A stretch of 64,000 bases of DNA from Tangfeifania diversioriginum (lineage in GTDB: Bacteria > Bacteroidota > Bacteroidia > Bacteroidales > Prolixibacteraceae), in contig CAMCBW010000004.1 of NCBI GenBank assembly GCA_945873105.1, positions 1 through 64,000 on the forward strand, written 5' to 3'. The translations under genes and the position numbers were made by a program. The notes beneath the pieces are model-generated. The model had not been told where the DNA came from. It saw only the letters and a list, made by a program, of their open reading frames with translations, and made no database searches. This document shows, one piece after another, positions 8,646 to 17,437 of the stretch; within the stretch, counting starts at the first letter, position 1; the number at the start of each line of letters is the position of its first letter.

Positions 8646-11093
8646 TCACTTCCAATTATCAATTTTTAAAACATTTTCCAGCCGTTGCTTAATTGTTATT
8701 TTTATTTTTGCCTGGTTGCGAATCACTACAAATTGCTGTTTTTTAACCTCTTTTGGCTGAACAACAAGGTAATCTGAAAATTTCTTTAGGGAATTGACTT
8801 TTGTCCCATTGATCTCCAGCAGGAGGTCACCGCTTCTGAATCCAAGACGATAGGGTTCCGACCCCTCCTTTACTGCTCCCAGGGCCACACCACCTGCATC
8901 AAAACCTACCCCAAATGCAGAAAGCTCTTCCTCTGCAGGCTCCTTCAGCTCGATCTGCATCCAGGTATAAACCGGTTGATTCACCGGTGGAGAAGGCTTG
9001 TCCAATTGGATGGAGAATTTTGGCATTTCAGGTGTTTTGGCCATGGATTTCAGCAAAGGCTTTGTTACACCGAACCAGTCCATCGGAAAATTCCTGAAAC
9101 CGGTTTTTAAGGCAGGTGAATTCTCGCTTACCCTGAAATCACCCCTGGATGGATTTACAAACAGCGGATCACCCTGGAGGGAATGGAGGTCACATCCGTT
9201 GAGGGCAAACTTGTTCATCACCTCCCTGGGGGCAGCATAGAAATTTTGGTCCAGCTCTTTCCCCCAGTGTCCCTCTTTGGGAATGGACCTGTCCATGATA
9301 GCTGGTTGGTAAGCCTTGAAAACGATGTTATTCTTGAAAATATCCCCACTGTTCGCATACCACACATGCGGGTGCAACCCGTTGTTGACGATGATGTTGT
9401 TGGTAGCGGTGCGGTAGTATCCTTCGCGCATCTTCAATCCACCATTCAATAGCAGATTGTTGGTTATCTGATAGTTGGTCGATCCGTCGTCCAGGTCAAT
9501 GTCCCAGCCATGGTCGCAACGCCAACGGTTGTTGCGGAGGATGTTGGGACCGAGCATGTCCAGCATAGGCAATTCCGGTTCTTTTGTCACTTCCGGTATC
9601 GTTTCATTGATGTTGGGGGTCCAGAACCTGTCGCGGCCCCAGGAGTTGAAACTACCGTGATCGCCGGTCTCCAGGACAGTGTTGAAGATGTCGCAGTTTT
9701 CGATGACATGACCCCCAAAGGTCCCCTCGTTGATGTTGATCCCGGCACGGGGGACATCGTAGATGGAACAGTGGTTTACCCTGATTTTGTGCGACATGGA
9801 GATGTGAATGGGTGCCGTTTGCTTTTCGTCGCGGCCCGTCATGGTAAGGAGGCAATCCTCCACCAGGCAATCTTCCGGAAAGTTGTCTCCCTTTGGACCG
9901 GGTGTCCGGTCGATGGTGGCAAACTCCTGCTTGCCATACCTGAACAGCGGACTCCTTACCGAAGCGGGATCGCCTACGAAGGCAATGCCATTTGCCCCGC
10001 TGTGGTGAATGTAGCAGCCACGGATCGTGATTCTCCGGTTGTAGTTGTTGACAAATAGGGTATTGCCTCCAACCTGGTCAAATTCACAGTCGCTGATGCT
10101 GCAATCCTCCGCCCCATTGAAAACCACAGCTCCGCCCCTGTAGACCGTCCAGTCTGACCGCAGCAGCGGTTCCTTGTTGTCCATAAAAGTGCGGGCAGCG
10201 TGCCGGAAAACGAATCCCTGCAGGTGAACATTTTTGACCGGGCTTTCTTTGGTACCCGAAAATTCGATCAGGTGCCTCAACCTGACAATTTCTACCTTCG
10301 CAGTAGTCAAGTCGGCACCCTTTTCAGGAATGCAATAAAGCCGCTGTTCCCTGGTATTGAAAAACCACTCGCCGGGAGCATCCAGCTCTTCAAAGATGTT
10401 TTCCACCATACGGTAGACCTTGTGCATGGGCGACGGGCGGTTGTTCTGCCAACCACCCTCGTAATTCAAGGTTCCGTCGGCATTCTTCCCCTTGATGAGC
10501 CAGTGCATGTCGCCCCACAAGGCGGAGTGCATGGCGTGGATGTATCCAACCTCCGGGCTTTTCCAGCGGGCAATTCGGTCTGGAGTCAAAGGATCTGAAG
10601 ATGGATCTTCCTTTGCCTTGTGGCTCAGTTCCCAGGTATCAAAGACATTCTTGCCCGGAATAGCATTGGGGAAACGGGCCATCCGCTGACGAGCTCCATT
10701 GATGTAAAGCTGGTCGATTTCCGGTTTACCGGATACCTCAGCCACAAAAACTCCGTTTTGAAACGGCTTCCATTTCAGTTTCAGGAGGCTTCCTCCGCTC
10801 AGGATGGCCTTCCCCTCCTCCGCTGCCGCATAAATAACGCTGCTCTTGTTATCCCCTGCCTCAAAACGGATGGTTTGCGGGAGGTAATAGGTCCCATTGG
10901 CAAATAGTACCTCAACAGCGCTGGCAGCGGGGACCCTGCGTGCCAACTCCTGTGCGCGGGAGAAGGAGGCCACCGGTTTTTCTTTCGTACCCGGATTTTG
11001 GTCGTTGCCGGACGGAGAGACAAAGATGGTTTGTGCATTAGCAGATACCATCAACAATAGAAACAAGAAGGAAAAGTATGACCTCATCTTCAA
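8646..11093 (-). CDS. Right-handed beta-helix protein with C-terminal PDZ domain (GH141-like)
   Basis: An 815-residue exported protein. After a signal peptide ending NAQ, it begins with TIFVSPSGNDQNPGTKEKP, typical of parallel beta-helix glycan enzymes, and then shows many N-rich helix turns (about residues 250-620; for example IRGCYIHHSGANGIAF). Residues about 715-800 form a PDZ-like domain (GVALGAVKEGSEPYRLGFRSGDLLLEINGTKV). The layout resembles family GH141, which includes an alpha-L-fucosidase active on rhamnogalacturonan-II and a xylanase, but the assignment is tentative. A PDZ domain on a secreted glycan enzyme is unusual and may tether or multimerise it. The downstream GH31 gene follows after 1 base. 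Confidence 0.75.
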   Translation of the reverse strand: MKMRSYFSFLFLLLMVSANAQTIFVSPSGNDQNPGTKEKPVASFSRAQELARRVPAASAVEVLFANGTYYLPQTIRFEAGDNKSSVIYAAAEEGKAILSGGSLLKLKWKPFQNGVFVAEVSGKPEIDQLYINGARQRMARFPNAIPGKNVFDTWELSHKAKEDPSSDPLTPDRIARWKSPEVGYIHAMHSALWGDMHWLIKGKNADGTLNYEGGWQNNRPSPMHKVYRMVENIFEELDAPGEWFFNTREQRLYCIPEKGADLTTAKVEIVRLRHLIEFSGTKESPVKNVHLQGFVFRHAARTFMDNKEPLLRSDWTVYRGGAVVFNGAEDCSISDCEFDQVGGNTLFVNNYNRRITIRGCYIHHSGANGIAFVGDPASVRSPLFRYGKQEFATIDRTPGPKGDNFPEDCLVEDCLLTMTGRDEKQTAPIHISMSHKIRVNHCSIYDVPRAGININEGTFGGHVIENCDIFNTVLETGDHGSFNSWGRDRFWTPNINETIPEVTKEPELPMLDMLGPNILRNNRWRCDHGWDIDLDDGSTNYQITNNLLLNGGLKMREGYYRTATNNIIVNNGLHPHVWYANSGDIFKNNIVFKAYQPAIMDRSIPKEGHWGKELDQNFYAAPREVMNKFALNGCDLHSLQGDPLFVNPSRGDFRVSENSPALKTGFRNFPMDWFGVTKPLLKSMAKTPEMPKFSIQLDKPSPPVNQPVYTWMQIELKEPAEEELSAFGVGFDAGGVALGAVKEGSEPYRLGFRSGDLLLEINGTKVNSLKKFSDYLVVQPKEVKKQQFVVIRNQAKIKITIKQRLENVLKIDNWK

Positions 11094-11201
11094 ATTTTAA
11101 ATGCATAAATTAAGCAAAGTTCCATCCGGCACAATTGAACTTTAGCGTCAATGTATTGAACAATTGCGACATGTGGCAATTTCAGGCTGATCCTTTTCCA
11201 A

Positions 11202-12875
11202 TTATCTGGCATCTTTCGATGAGGTAGCATACATACCCACTGAGGCACCGACGAATCCTCCAGCTTTTTTGGTACTGAGGGAGGTAACATCGATCCCTTC
11301 GGCCAGTACGATCCGCTTCCTGCCTTTTTCTCCATAATAGAAACTGGCTTCTCCCTCCTTCACCTTCAGGTAAATTATCAGCTCTTTAGCTGCTTCCATG
11401 GAGGGTATTTCACTAACTTTCAACTCTTTCTCCACACCAGCCATCATTCCCATCAGTACCATGGCAGGCCTGCCATTCCGGATGGTCTTGCCTGCGACCA
11501 GGTAGTTCTTCTCATTCTGAAAGTAGGCCAATCCGGCCAATTCATTTCCGCTTTTGGGACCAAACTGCACACCTGATTCCGCCTCAAAGTTGAGGTGCTG
11601 CTGCCGGCGGCCCAGGAAGGCAGGGTTGACCAACTGATCCAGGCTGCGGGGCAATGCCTCCAGCGACATGTTTCCATCCTTCACCTCCCACCATTGTTCA
11701 CGTGGCGTTCGCAGCATGTTCCATTTAAGGTCCAAATGAGGCTTGTCAAAGTCGTCCCGCCAGCTAAAATTGCCGGTAAGCAGATCGCCTCCCGTTGCCA
11801 GGTTTGGATGTGAAACAACCGGCATCACCGCCTTTCCTCTTTCCAGGATGACAGGAAAGTCCTCTTCCCACCTCACCGGCAGCAAAAAAGTTTCGCGGCC
11901 AGTGTGGTAATATTCATCACCATAGGGACGGCAACCCAAAAAAACTGACATCCACTCCCCTTTGGCTGTTTGAATTAAATCGGCGTGACCAGTACTGGTA
12001 ACCTTGTTGTCCCGTACTTTTGGCAAATCCCGCTGGGTCAGGATCGGATTTTTCTTCCAGGCAACATAGGGACCACCCACTTTATCGCTTCTGAATATTA
12101 CTTCACTGTGCCCCTCGCTGGTACCTCCCTCGGCAGCCATCAGATAGTACTTCCCGTTTATTTTGTAAAGATGTGGGCCCTCTACCCAGATCGGATGTTG
12201 CGTTGTATCGGCACCACCATCTGCAATGATCTTCCCTTTGCCGGAAATTTTATCGGTGGTGGTATTGTATTCGTGCAGCCAGATGGCCCTGTGACCATTC
12301 CATTTGGGCGCCCCTGCCGGGATTCCGCAGTGTACGATGTATGCTTTTCCATCCTCATCGAAAAAGAAGGAGGGATCCATCCCATTCAGTTCCGGTACCC
12401 TGATGGGCTCTCCCCAACCTTGGAAGGGATCAGTGGTCTTGACCACAAAATTCCCAATACCCCCGATGATGGTATTGATCAGGTAAAAATTCCGGTTGCT
12501 TGCATTGTACTCAATGGCAGGCGCATACACACCGGCAGATAACCCAAGTCCATCCAGCTTGAGCTGCGAAGGACGGTCGAGCACATGTCCGATTTGTTTC
12601 CAGTTGACCAGGTCCCTGCTGTGAAAGATTGGAATTCCGGGGTAATAGCTAAAAGAGGAGTTGACCAGGAAGTAATCATCTCCCCTGCGGCAGATGCTCG
12701 GATCGGGATAAAAACCGGCCAATATGGGATTCCTGTATTGGGTTTTCGGATCAATTTGCTGGGCGAAACAGGCATCATTGCCCTTGTATTCGAAATAGCT
12801 GAAGGTGGCTTTGTTGTTTTGGGCAAAAGCAAGATGCACAAAAACGGCAAGAAAGAAGGTGAGCTGTAACTTCAT
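11202..12875 (-). CDS. GH43 beta-xylosidase/alpha-L-arabinofuranosidase
   Basis: A 557-residue exported GH43 enzyme. The N-terminal five-bladed propeller (about 45-360) shows the three catalytic acids expected of the family: Asp58 in FYPDPS (base), Asp167 in NGMDPS (pKa-tuning), and Glu232 in VEGPHLY (acid). The C-terminal part (about 370-557) is the beta-sandwich found on many GH43 xylosidase/arabinofuranosidases. Both domains are complete. Its start is 6 bases after the stop of the GH51 arabinofuranosidase gene, so the pair is coupled and likely acts on the same arabinose- or xylose-bearing side chains. Which sugar it prefers cannot be decided here. Confidence 0.9.
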   Translation of the reverse strand: MKLQLTFFLAVFVHLAFAQNNKATFSYFEYKGNDACFAQQIDPKTQYRNPILAGFYPDPSICRRGDDYFLVNSSFSYYPGIPIFHSRDLVNWKQIGHVLDRPSQLKLDGLGLSAGVYAPAIEYNASNRNFYLINTIIGGIGNFVVKTTDPFQGWGEPIRVPELNGMDPSFFFDEDGKAYIVHCGIPAGAPKWNGHRAIWLHEYNTTTDKISGKGKIIADGGADTTQHPIWVEGPHLYKINGKYYLMAAEGGTSEGHSEVIFRSDKVGGPYVAWKKNPILTQRDLPKVRDNKVTSTGHADLIQTAKGEWMSVFLGCRPYGDEYYHTGRETFLLPVRWEEDFPVILERGKAVMPVVSHPNLATGGDLLTGNFSWRDDFDKPHLDLKWNMLRTPREQWWEVKDGNMSLEALPRSLDQLVNPAFLGRRQQHLNFEAESGVQFGPKSGNELAGLAYFQNEKNYLVAGKTIRNGRPAMVLMGMMAGVEKELKVSEIPSMEAAKELIIYLKVKEGEASFYYGEKGRKRIVLAEGIDVTSLSTKKAGGFVGASVGMYATSSKDAR

Positions 12876-12881
12876 GGTAAT

Positions 12882-14858
12882 TCAGTTTTTGGGTTTGGTC
12901 GTTTTTACCCGAAGAATGGTGAATGACCAGGGAGAAAATTCCCTTTCAATTCCCTCTTTTCCAACCTTGAATTGCCCCGTCTGAGGGACAACCACCTCCG
13001 GGTTGTAACGCGAGTTTTCTGCATTAAAATCACTGTGCGTTAAGAGGATGGAGGTTGCGGTCTGGCTGGCAAACAAGATTCCTTTGAAACGGAAAGCCGC
13101 TTTTTGGGGTTGGGCACTGGTATTGACCACTTTGAGGACAATTTCGTCTGTCTTTTTGTCGTATCCTGAAATACAGAAGAGATTTTTAACTGAATCAGCT
13201 GACTGTGTGTTCAATATAAAATCCGGCCGGTTCTCCGCCATCATCCGGTTCACCCAATAGGAGGTGCGGCCGAACACCGATTGATTGTCGAATCCGATCA
13301 TATTTACAGGCCAGGCATTGTCGTTGACATGAAAAAAGAGTGGTGCGTAGGAACTCATGGTCACAATGTCGCTGTTCTTTTCCAGACCCATCAGGTAAAC
13401 GGCTTCGGCCAGTGCTCCCTTCAGGTTTCCTTGTCCTACGCCCGATGTGCAGCCATATTCACCCACATAGATTTCGGGGCCTTTCCGGTCGGCCTTGTCG
13501 TATTGGTTGAAAGCCTTGATAAAGGAGTCCGGAGAACCGTATTTGTGATCGTCCTTGATTTCAACCACTCCACCGGGAATAGCGCCGTAGTTGCTGATAA
13601 TTTTTACCTCCGGGTATTTGGCATGAATAGCATCGTAAAAAAGCTTGTAATTGGTCCGGTATACTTCACCACTGGCTTCGTTGCCTATTTCGATGTATTT
13701 CAATGGGAAAGCAGCCGGATGACCGTTTGCAGCACGCTTCGAACCCCATTCAGAATCGACCGGACCCAGTGCATATTCCAGGGCATCCAGCGCCTCCTTA
13801 ACGTACAAATGAACCTCTTCCGGCTTGCAGTATTCGGCCTTTCGGTAATTATCGCTGAATCCAGGATTGCACACCCAGAGTGCATCGGCCTTCAAATCTT
13901 CACACATTTGAAGGTATTCGTGGTACCCAAGTCCATTGGTCGTGTAGTAACCCCACAGGTTCATGGTGCCTTTCCGTTGTGAGATATCGCCGATCGAATT
14001 TTTCCATTGAATCCGGTTGTCCAGGTTCATTCCCCCCACAATGGCTCCGCCGGGAAACCGGACGAAGGCAGGTTTCAGTCCGGCCAGTATTTGCATCATA
14101 TCGTCACGTAATCCATTGGCACGGTTCCTATAGGTTTTCTGTGGAAAAAGAGAAACCACATCGAGCCACAAGGTATCAGGCTGATGGATTGTCAATGCCA
14201 AACGACCCAGGTTATCTGAAGTGTTTGGCACCAGCGAACATTCGTATTTTTGCCAGTTGCCACCAACCTGGGCCATTTTCTTCTCTGCATAAATCCGATT
14301 GCCGTTGGGACTTTCCAGGGATACTGTCACATCGAGTTTTTTATTTCCTGAACTCCGCGCAAAAAAGGAGAGGTTATAGGTCTCTCCCTGAATGAAATTC
14401 ATTCCCCAAAAACCGGCATTGTATACACCGGACCGATTCCCTGATTTGGTTACAATCAAACGCATCGAAGCCGGATTTTTCCCATTGAGCGGATGATCCT
14501 GACGCAACCGGATATCGCCAATGGCTCCACCTTCCGAAAGAAACGACCAGCCGTGCAATTCGTTGCCGAAAATTTTGCGTTCCTGCCAGAGATCTTTTGT
14601 TCGAACCAGGTTTCCAGCCATCGACGACCCCAAAGGAATGGAGGTGACTTCGAAATCGCGGTTTTGAACCATCTCGGCATACAAGCCACCCTCTCCTGCA
14701 TGGTTGATCTCTTCAAAAAATATCCCGTATAGATTCGGACTAACCGCAATGCCGGGTTGGCTGGCATCAATGGTATAAGTGCTCTGGGCATTAACACCGT
14801 TCGCAGCCAAAAGAAACAAAATGGCAACGATTCTGGAAATCCTGATTTTCTTCAACAT
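12882..14858 (-). CDS. Alpha-L-arabinofuranosidase, GH51
   Basis: A 658-residue exported GH51 enzyme that removes terminal L-arabinofuranose. The signal peptide ends VNAQ. Residues about 75-240 form a carbohydrate-binding beta-sandwich inserted before the barrel, as in many Bacteroidota GH51 enzymes. The barrel carries the acid/base Glu394 in YIEIGNEASG and the nucleophile Glu467 in IYVGEYG. The C-terminal beta-sandwich ends with FSPWSFTILRV, characteristic of this family. It is coupled to the GH43 gene downstream (6-base gap) and lies 13 bases after the GH95-like gene. Length and motifs match a complete, active enzyme. Confidence 0.93.
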   Translation of the reverse strand: MLKKIRISRIVAILFLLAANGVNAQSTYTIDASQPGIAVSPNLYGIFFEEINHAGEGGLYAEMVQNRDFEVTSIPLGSSMAGNLVRTKDLWQERKIFGNELHGWSFLSEGGAIGDIRLRQDHPLNGKNPASMRLIVTKSGNRSGVYNAGFWGMNFIQGETYNLSFFARSSGNKKLDVTVSLESPNGNRIYAEKKMAQVGGNWQKYECSLVPNTSDNLGRLALTIHQPDTLWLDVVSLFPQKTYRNRANGLRDDMMQILAGLKPAFVRFPGGAIVGGMNLDNRIQWKNSIGDISQRKGTMNLWGYYTTNGLGYHEYLQMCEDLKADALWVCNPGFSDNYRKAEYCKPEEVHLYVKEALDALEYALGPVDSEWGSKRAANGHPAAFPLKYIEIGNEASGEVYRTNYKLFYDAIHAKYPEVKIISNYGAIPGGVVEIKDDHKYGSPDSFIKAFNQYDKADRKGPEIYVGEYGCTSGVGQGNLKGALAEAVYLMGLEKNSDIVTMSSYAPLFFHVNDNAWPVNMIGFDNQSVFGRTSYWVNRMMAENRPDFILNTQSADSVKNLFCISGYDKKTDEIVLKVVNTSAQPQKAAFRFKGILFASQTATSILLTHSDFNAENSRYNPEVVVPQTGQFKVGKEGIEREFSPWSFTILRVKTTKPKN

Positions 14859-14871
14859 CTGTCTGTAATTT

Positions 14872-17238
14872 TTACTTCACTTGATAATCCGGCTCCGGCC
14901 AGTTTTGATTGTTGGGGAGCTGTTTCCCCTTCTTTACCCCGTAATGATTTTTCTCATCGGTCAGGTGTTTGACCGGTTGAACGATCGCTTTGACAGGTGC
15001 GTCGGACGGTGCAAGAAGTACCACATCGCCTGCTGCCAGATTCACCTTAAACTCATTGTTGCCAAGGGAAGCTATTTCATACTGCTTTCCTTTCTTCGCT
15101 TGAAACGCGCTGGACCAGCCAGGGATCTTAACAATGCAGGTTTCACCTGCCAGACTCTTTATTTGCACCCACTCCGTTTTACCTTCAGATCGTGAAGCAC
15201 TTACCAGGAAGCCGCCCTGCGCCCTCAGATCGTTGAAGGAGGCATTTTCCCACTTATCAGGAACGGCAGGAAATATCCTGATTTTATTGCCCCAGCTCTG
15301 CAGCAGCAACTCCATGATGGAGGCTGCCGCACTCAGCGGCGTCTCAATGACCGGGTTCTTTCCGCCCGACTCCACATAGAAGGTGTTGGAGAGCAACTGA
15401 CTGATCCCTATACTTCCCGTTAGGAAATGGTGCAAAATAGACCCGGCATCGTTGCCCCTGCCCAGGGCAGCATAGAGCGAGGCTGCACCGGTATAGGAGT
15501 AACCTGCCAACCCCTTGCCATCGCCAATCTTGTGCCAGTGAACCACCGATTTGTCGACCAACGCCCTGTCTTCGGGCGAATCGGGATTAAGCTGAAACAA
15601 GGGATACAATCCCAGCAGGTGTGAGTAATGGCGGTGCGACATGTCCACCGCCTGGTCGCTACCGATGCGGATGCCGTTTTGATCCACCGGAAAGGGAACC
15701 AGGTTGGCGAGGGTCTGTTTCCACTTGGTCACTTCCGGACTATTCGCAGCATTTTGATCAATTGATTCAACCAGGGTACTTAACAGCCAGCGGTAGATGG
15801 CCAGGTTGTAGCTGGAATTGGCATAAAATGCGAAGCCTTTGTATTCAGGAGATTCCATCGGCAGCAGACCAATCTTACCGGAAGGATCCTTTTGCAGCAT
15901 CTCCTCGTACAGTGCTGCAATCTTTCTGGCTTTGGGCACCCATTTCTCCTGAATGGACTTGCGGTCACCGGCATAGCGGAAGTGTAGCCAATAGTTGTGC
16001 ATGGTCCAGGCGAGGTCTCCCAGTTTGGGACCTTTGAACCTGGTTAGCAGAGTTTCGTAGCAATCATCGATGAGGGTGATCAGGTTTTCTCCCATCTCCA
16101 GGTGGTTGCTTTCGTAGACCAGCCAATAGGTTAGTTGCACATTTAGGTTCCACCAGAGTCCGGGCCACTGGGTGACCCTGAAGTATGGGCCATTCAGGTC
16201 AACTGCCGGACCATCCGGCCGAGAGCAGGTGGCCATTTTGTACAACTGGATCCAGTAAAACGCCTCCATCTGAGCGTCGGGAATGGCCAGGAAGGATTTG
16301 CCGTAAAACTGGTGCCACCTATCACGGTGTTCTCTTTCGATCACCGCAACAGATTGATTGATGGCTCTGTTCAGATTCTTCACCGCGACCTCCTTAGAAA
16401 TCCCGGAAACAGGAACTTCGTTGGCCGTCGTGAGGTAGAGTGTGGATTGATTTGCTTTAGTTCCCTTCTTTTCTGTCCAGGCTGTGGCATAATCTCCGCC
16501 TGCCATCAAGGTTTGGATACACAGGTTGATGCTCGCCTCCTTCATCAAAACCGGTTTCGGATTGGGAATGTATTCTTTGGACTCCTTGTTTTCGGGAAAG
16601 ACAATCGCCCTGGGGGAGGAGGGATTTCCCGGCAGGAATTTCCAGCCGCAGGATACAACTTTGCCATTCTCCTTCTCGGTAGAGTTGACTTCAATGATTT
16701 GAACCATCTCCTGGTAAGGGGTAAAGGCCCTGAAGGAGACCTCCCCAAGACTGGTGACAATTTTTCCCCGGATCTCCGCATTCCACAGGTCGACCCGCAG
16801 GGTGCCGGAGATGATTTTACCGGTAGGAACCAGTACCAGTCGACCAAGGTCCAGCCTTGGAAAATCGTACATCACCCCTGCCCCGGGCGTACCTATCGAA
16901 CTCTTTTTGTCGGGGGCCTTGCGGTGGTCGGTCACATCCTGCCGGCCGATGTGGAAATCGATCCGGTTCTCTTTCAGGGTGGCAAAAACCATCATGCCCA
17001 AATGGGCATTGCCGGTAAATGCCGCTTCGTTCCATTGCAGCGGCAGTTCTTCCCATACCAGGTCGTGTTGTGCGAGGAATTGCCGGTAATCAACTTTGTT
17101 GTGGAGAAAGCCCTCAGTCCCAGACTTTCCAATGGTACTGGCCACTCCAACAAAAGAAAAAAGCAAAAGCAATGTTGCCGTTACAAAATTCAGACAGGCT
17201 GGCAATGCACTCCGGTAGGGAATTGGATGATTTTTCAT
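14872..17238 (-). CDS. GH95-like (alpha/alpha)6-barrel protein
   Basis: A 788-residue exported protein. A signal segment (about 15-33) is followed by an N-terminal beta-sandwich with the hallmark LPLQWNEAAFTGNAHLGMMVF and GRQDVTDHR, then a helical (alpha/alpha)6 region (for example QLYKMATCSRPDG and LWWNLNVQLTYWLVYESNH). A C-terminal beta-sandwich follows, with the FNDLRAQGGFLVSASR element typical of GH95 relatives. GH95 members are alpha-L-fucosidases or alpha-L-galactosidases. This protein is a divergent relative whose substrate is uncertain. It lies 13 bases upstream of the GH51 gene and about 200 bases downstream of a beta-helix gene. The gap carries a short periodic motif but no clear promoter. 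Confidence 0.72.
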   Translation of the reverse strand: MKNHPIPYRSALPACLNFVTATLLLLFSFVGVASTIGKSGTEGFLHNKVDYRQFLAQHDLVWEELPLQWNEAAFTGNAHLGMMVFATLKENRIDFHIGRQDVTDHRKAPDKKSSIGTPGAGVMYDFPRLDLGRLVLVPTGKIISGTLRVDLWNAEIRGKIVTSLGEVSFRAFTPYQEMVQIIEVNSTEKENGKVVSCGWKFLPGNPSSPRAIVFPENKESKEYIPNPKPVLMKEASINLCIQTLMAGGDYATAWTEKKGTKANQSTLYLTTANEVPVSGISKEVAVKNLNRAINQSVAVIEREHRDRWHQFYGKSFLAIPDAQMEAFYWIQLYKMATCSRPDGPAVDLNGPYFRVTQWPGLWWNLNVQLTYWLVYESNHLEMGENLITLIDDCYETLLTRFKGPKLGDLAWTMHNYWLHFRYAGDRKSIQEKWVPKARKIAALYEEMLQKDPSGKIGLLPMESPEYKGFAFYANSSYNLAIYRWLLSTLVESIDQNAANSPEVTKWKQTLANLVPFPVDQNGIRIGSDQAVDMSHRHYSHLLGLYPLFQLNPDSPEDRALVDKSVVHWHKIGDGKGLAGYSYTGAASLYAALGRGNDAGSILHHFLTGSIGISQLLSNTFYVESGGKNPVIETPLSAAASIMELLLQSWGNKIRIFPAVPDKWENASFNDLRAQGGFLVSASRSEGKTEWVQIKSLAGETCIVKIPGWSSAFQAKKGKQYEIASLGNNEFKVNLAAGDVVLLAPSDAPVKAIVQPVKHLTDEKNHYGVKKGKQLPNNQNWPEPDYQVK

Positions 17239-17347
17239 GACAATTTGATAAAATGTAAAACCTTATAAATAAAATAGTCAAGACTGTTTGGAATTTTCTT
17301 TGTGAAACCTTGGTGAATTTGAGGCCTAGTGGCTATTTTCTCTCCTG

Positions 17348-17372
17348 CCACAAAGACACTAAAGCACAAAGG
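17348..17372. repeat. Short periodic intergenic motif (CACAAAG-type)
   Basis: The 200-base gap ahead of the GH95-like gene contains ccacaaag, acactaaag and cacaaagg in tandem at about 9-base spacing, resembling the element at 5086-5114. No -7 box matching TAnnTTTG was found in this gap on the minus strand. Function unknown. Confidence 0.35.
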
Positions 17373-17437
17373 ATTTACAAAATATTCTGCATTAAATTTA
17401 GCTGCAATTGTAAATTATAAACTCCAATCATAGGGAA

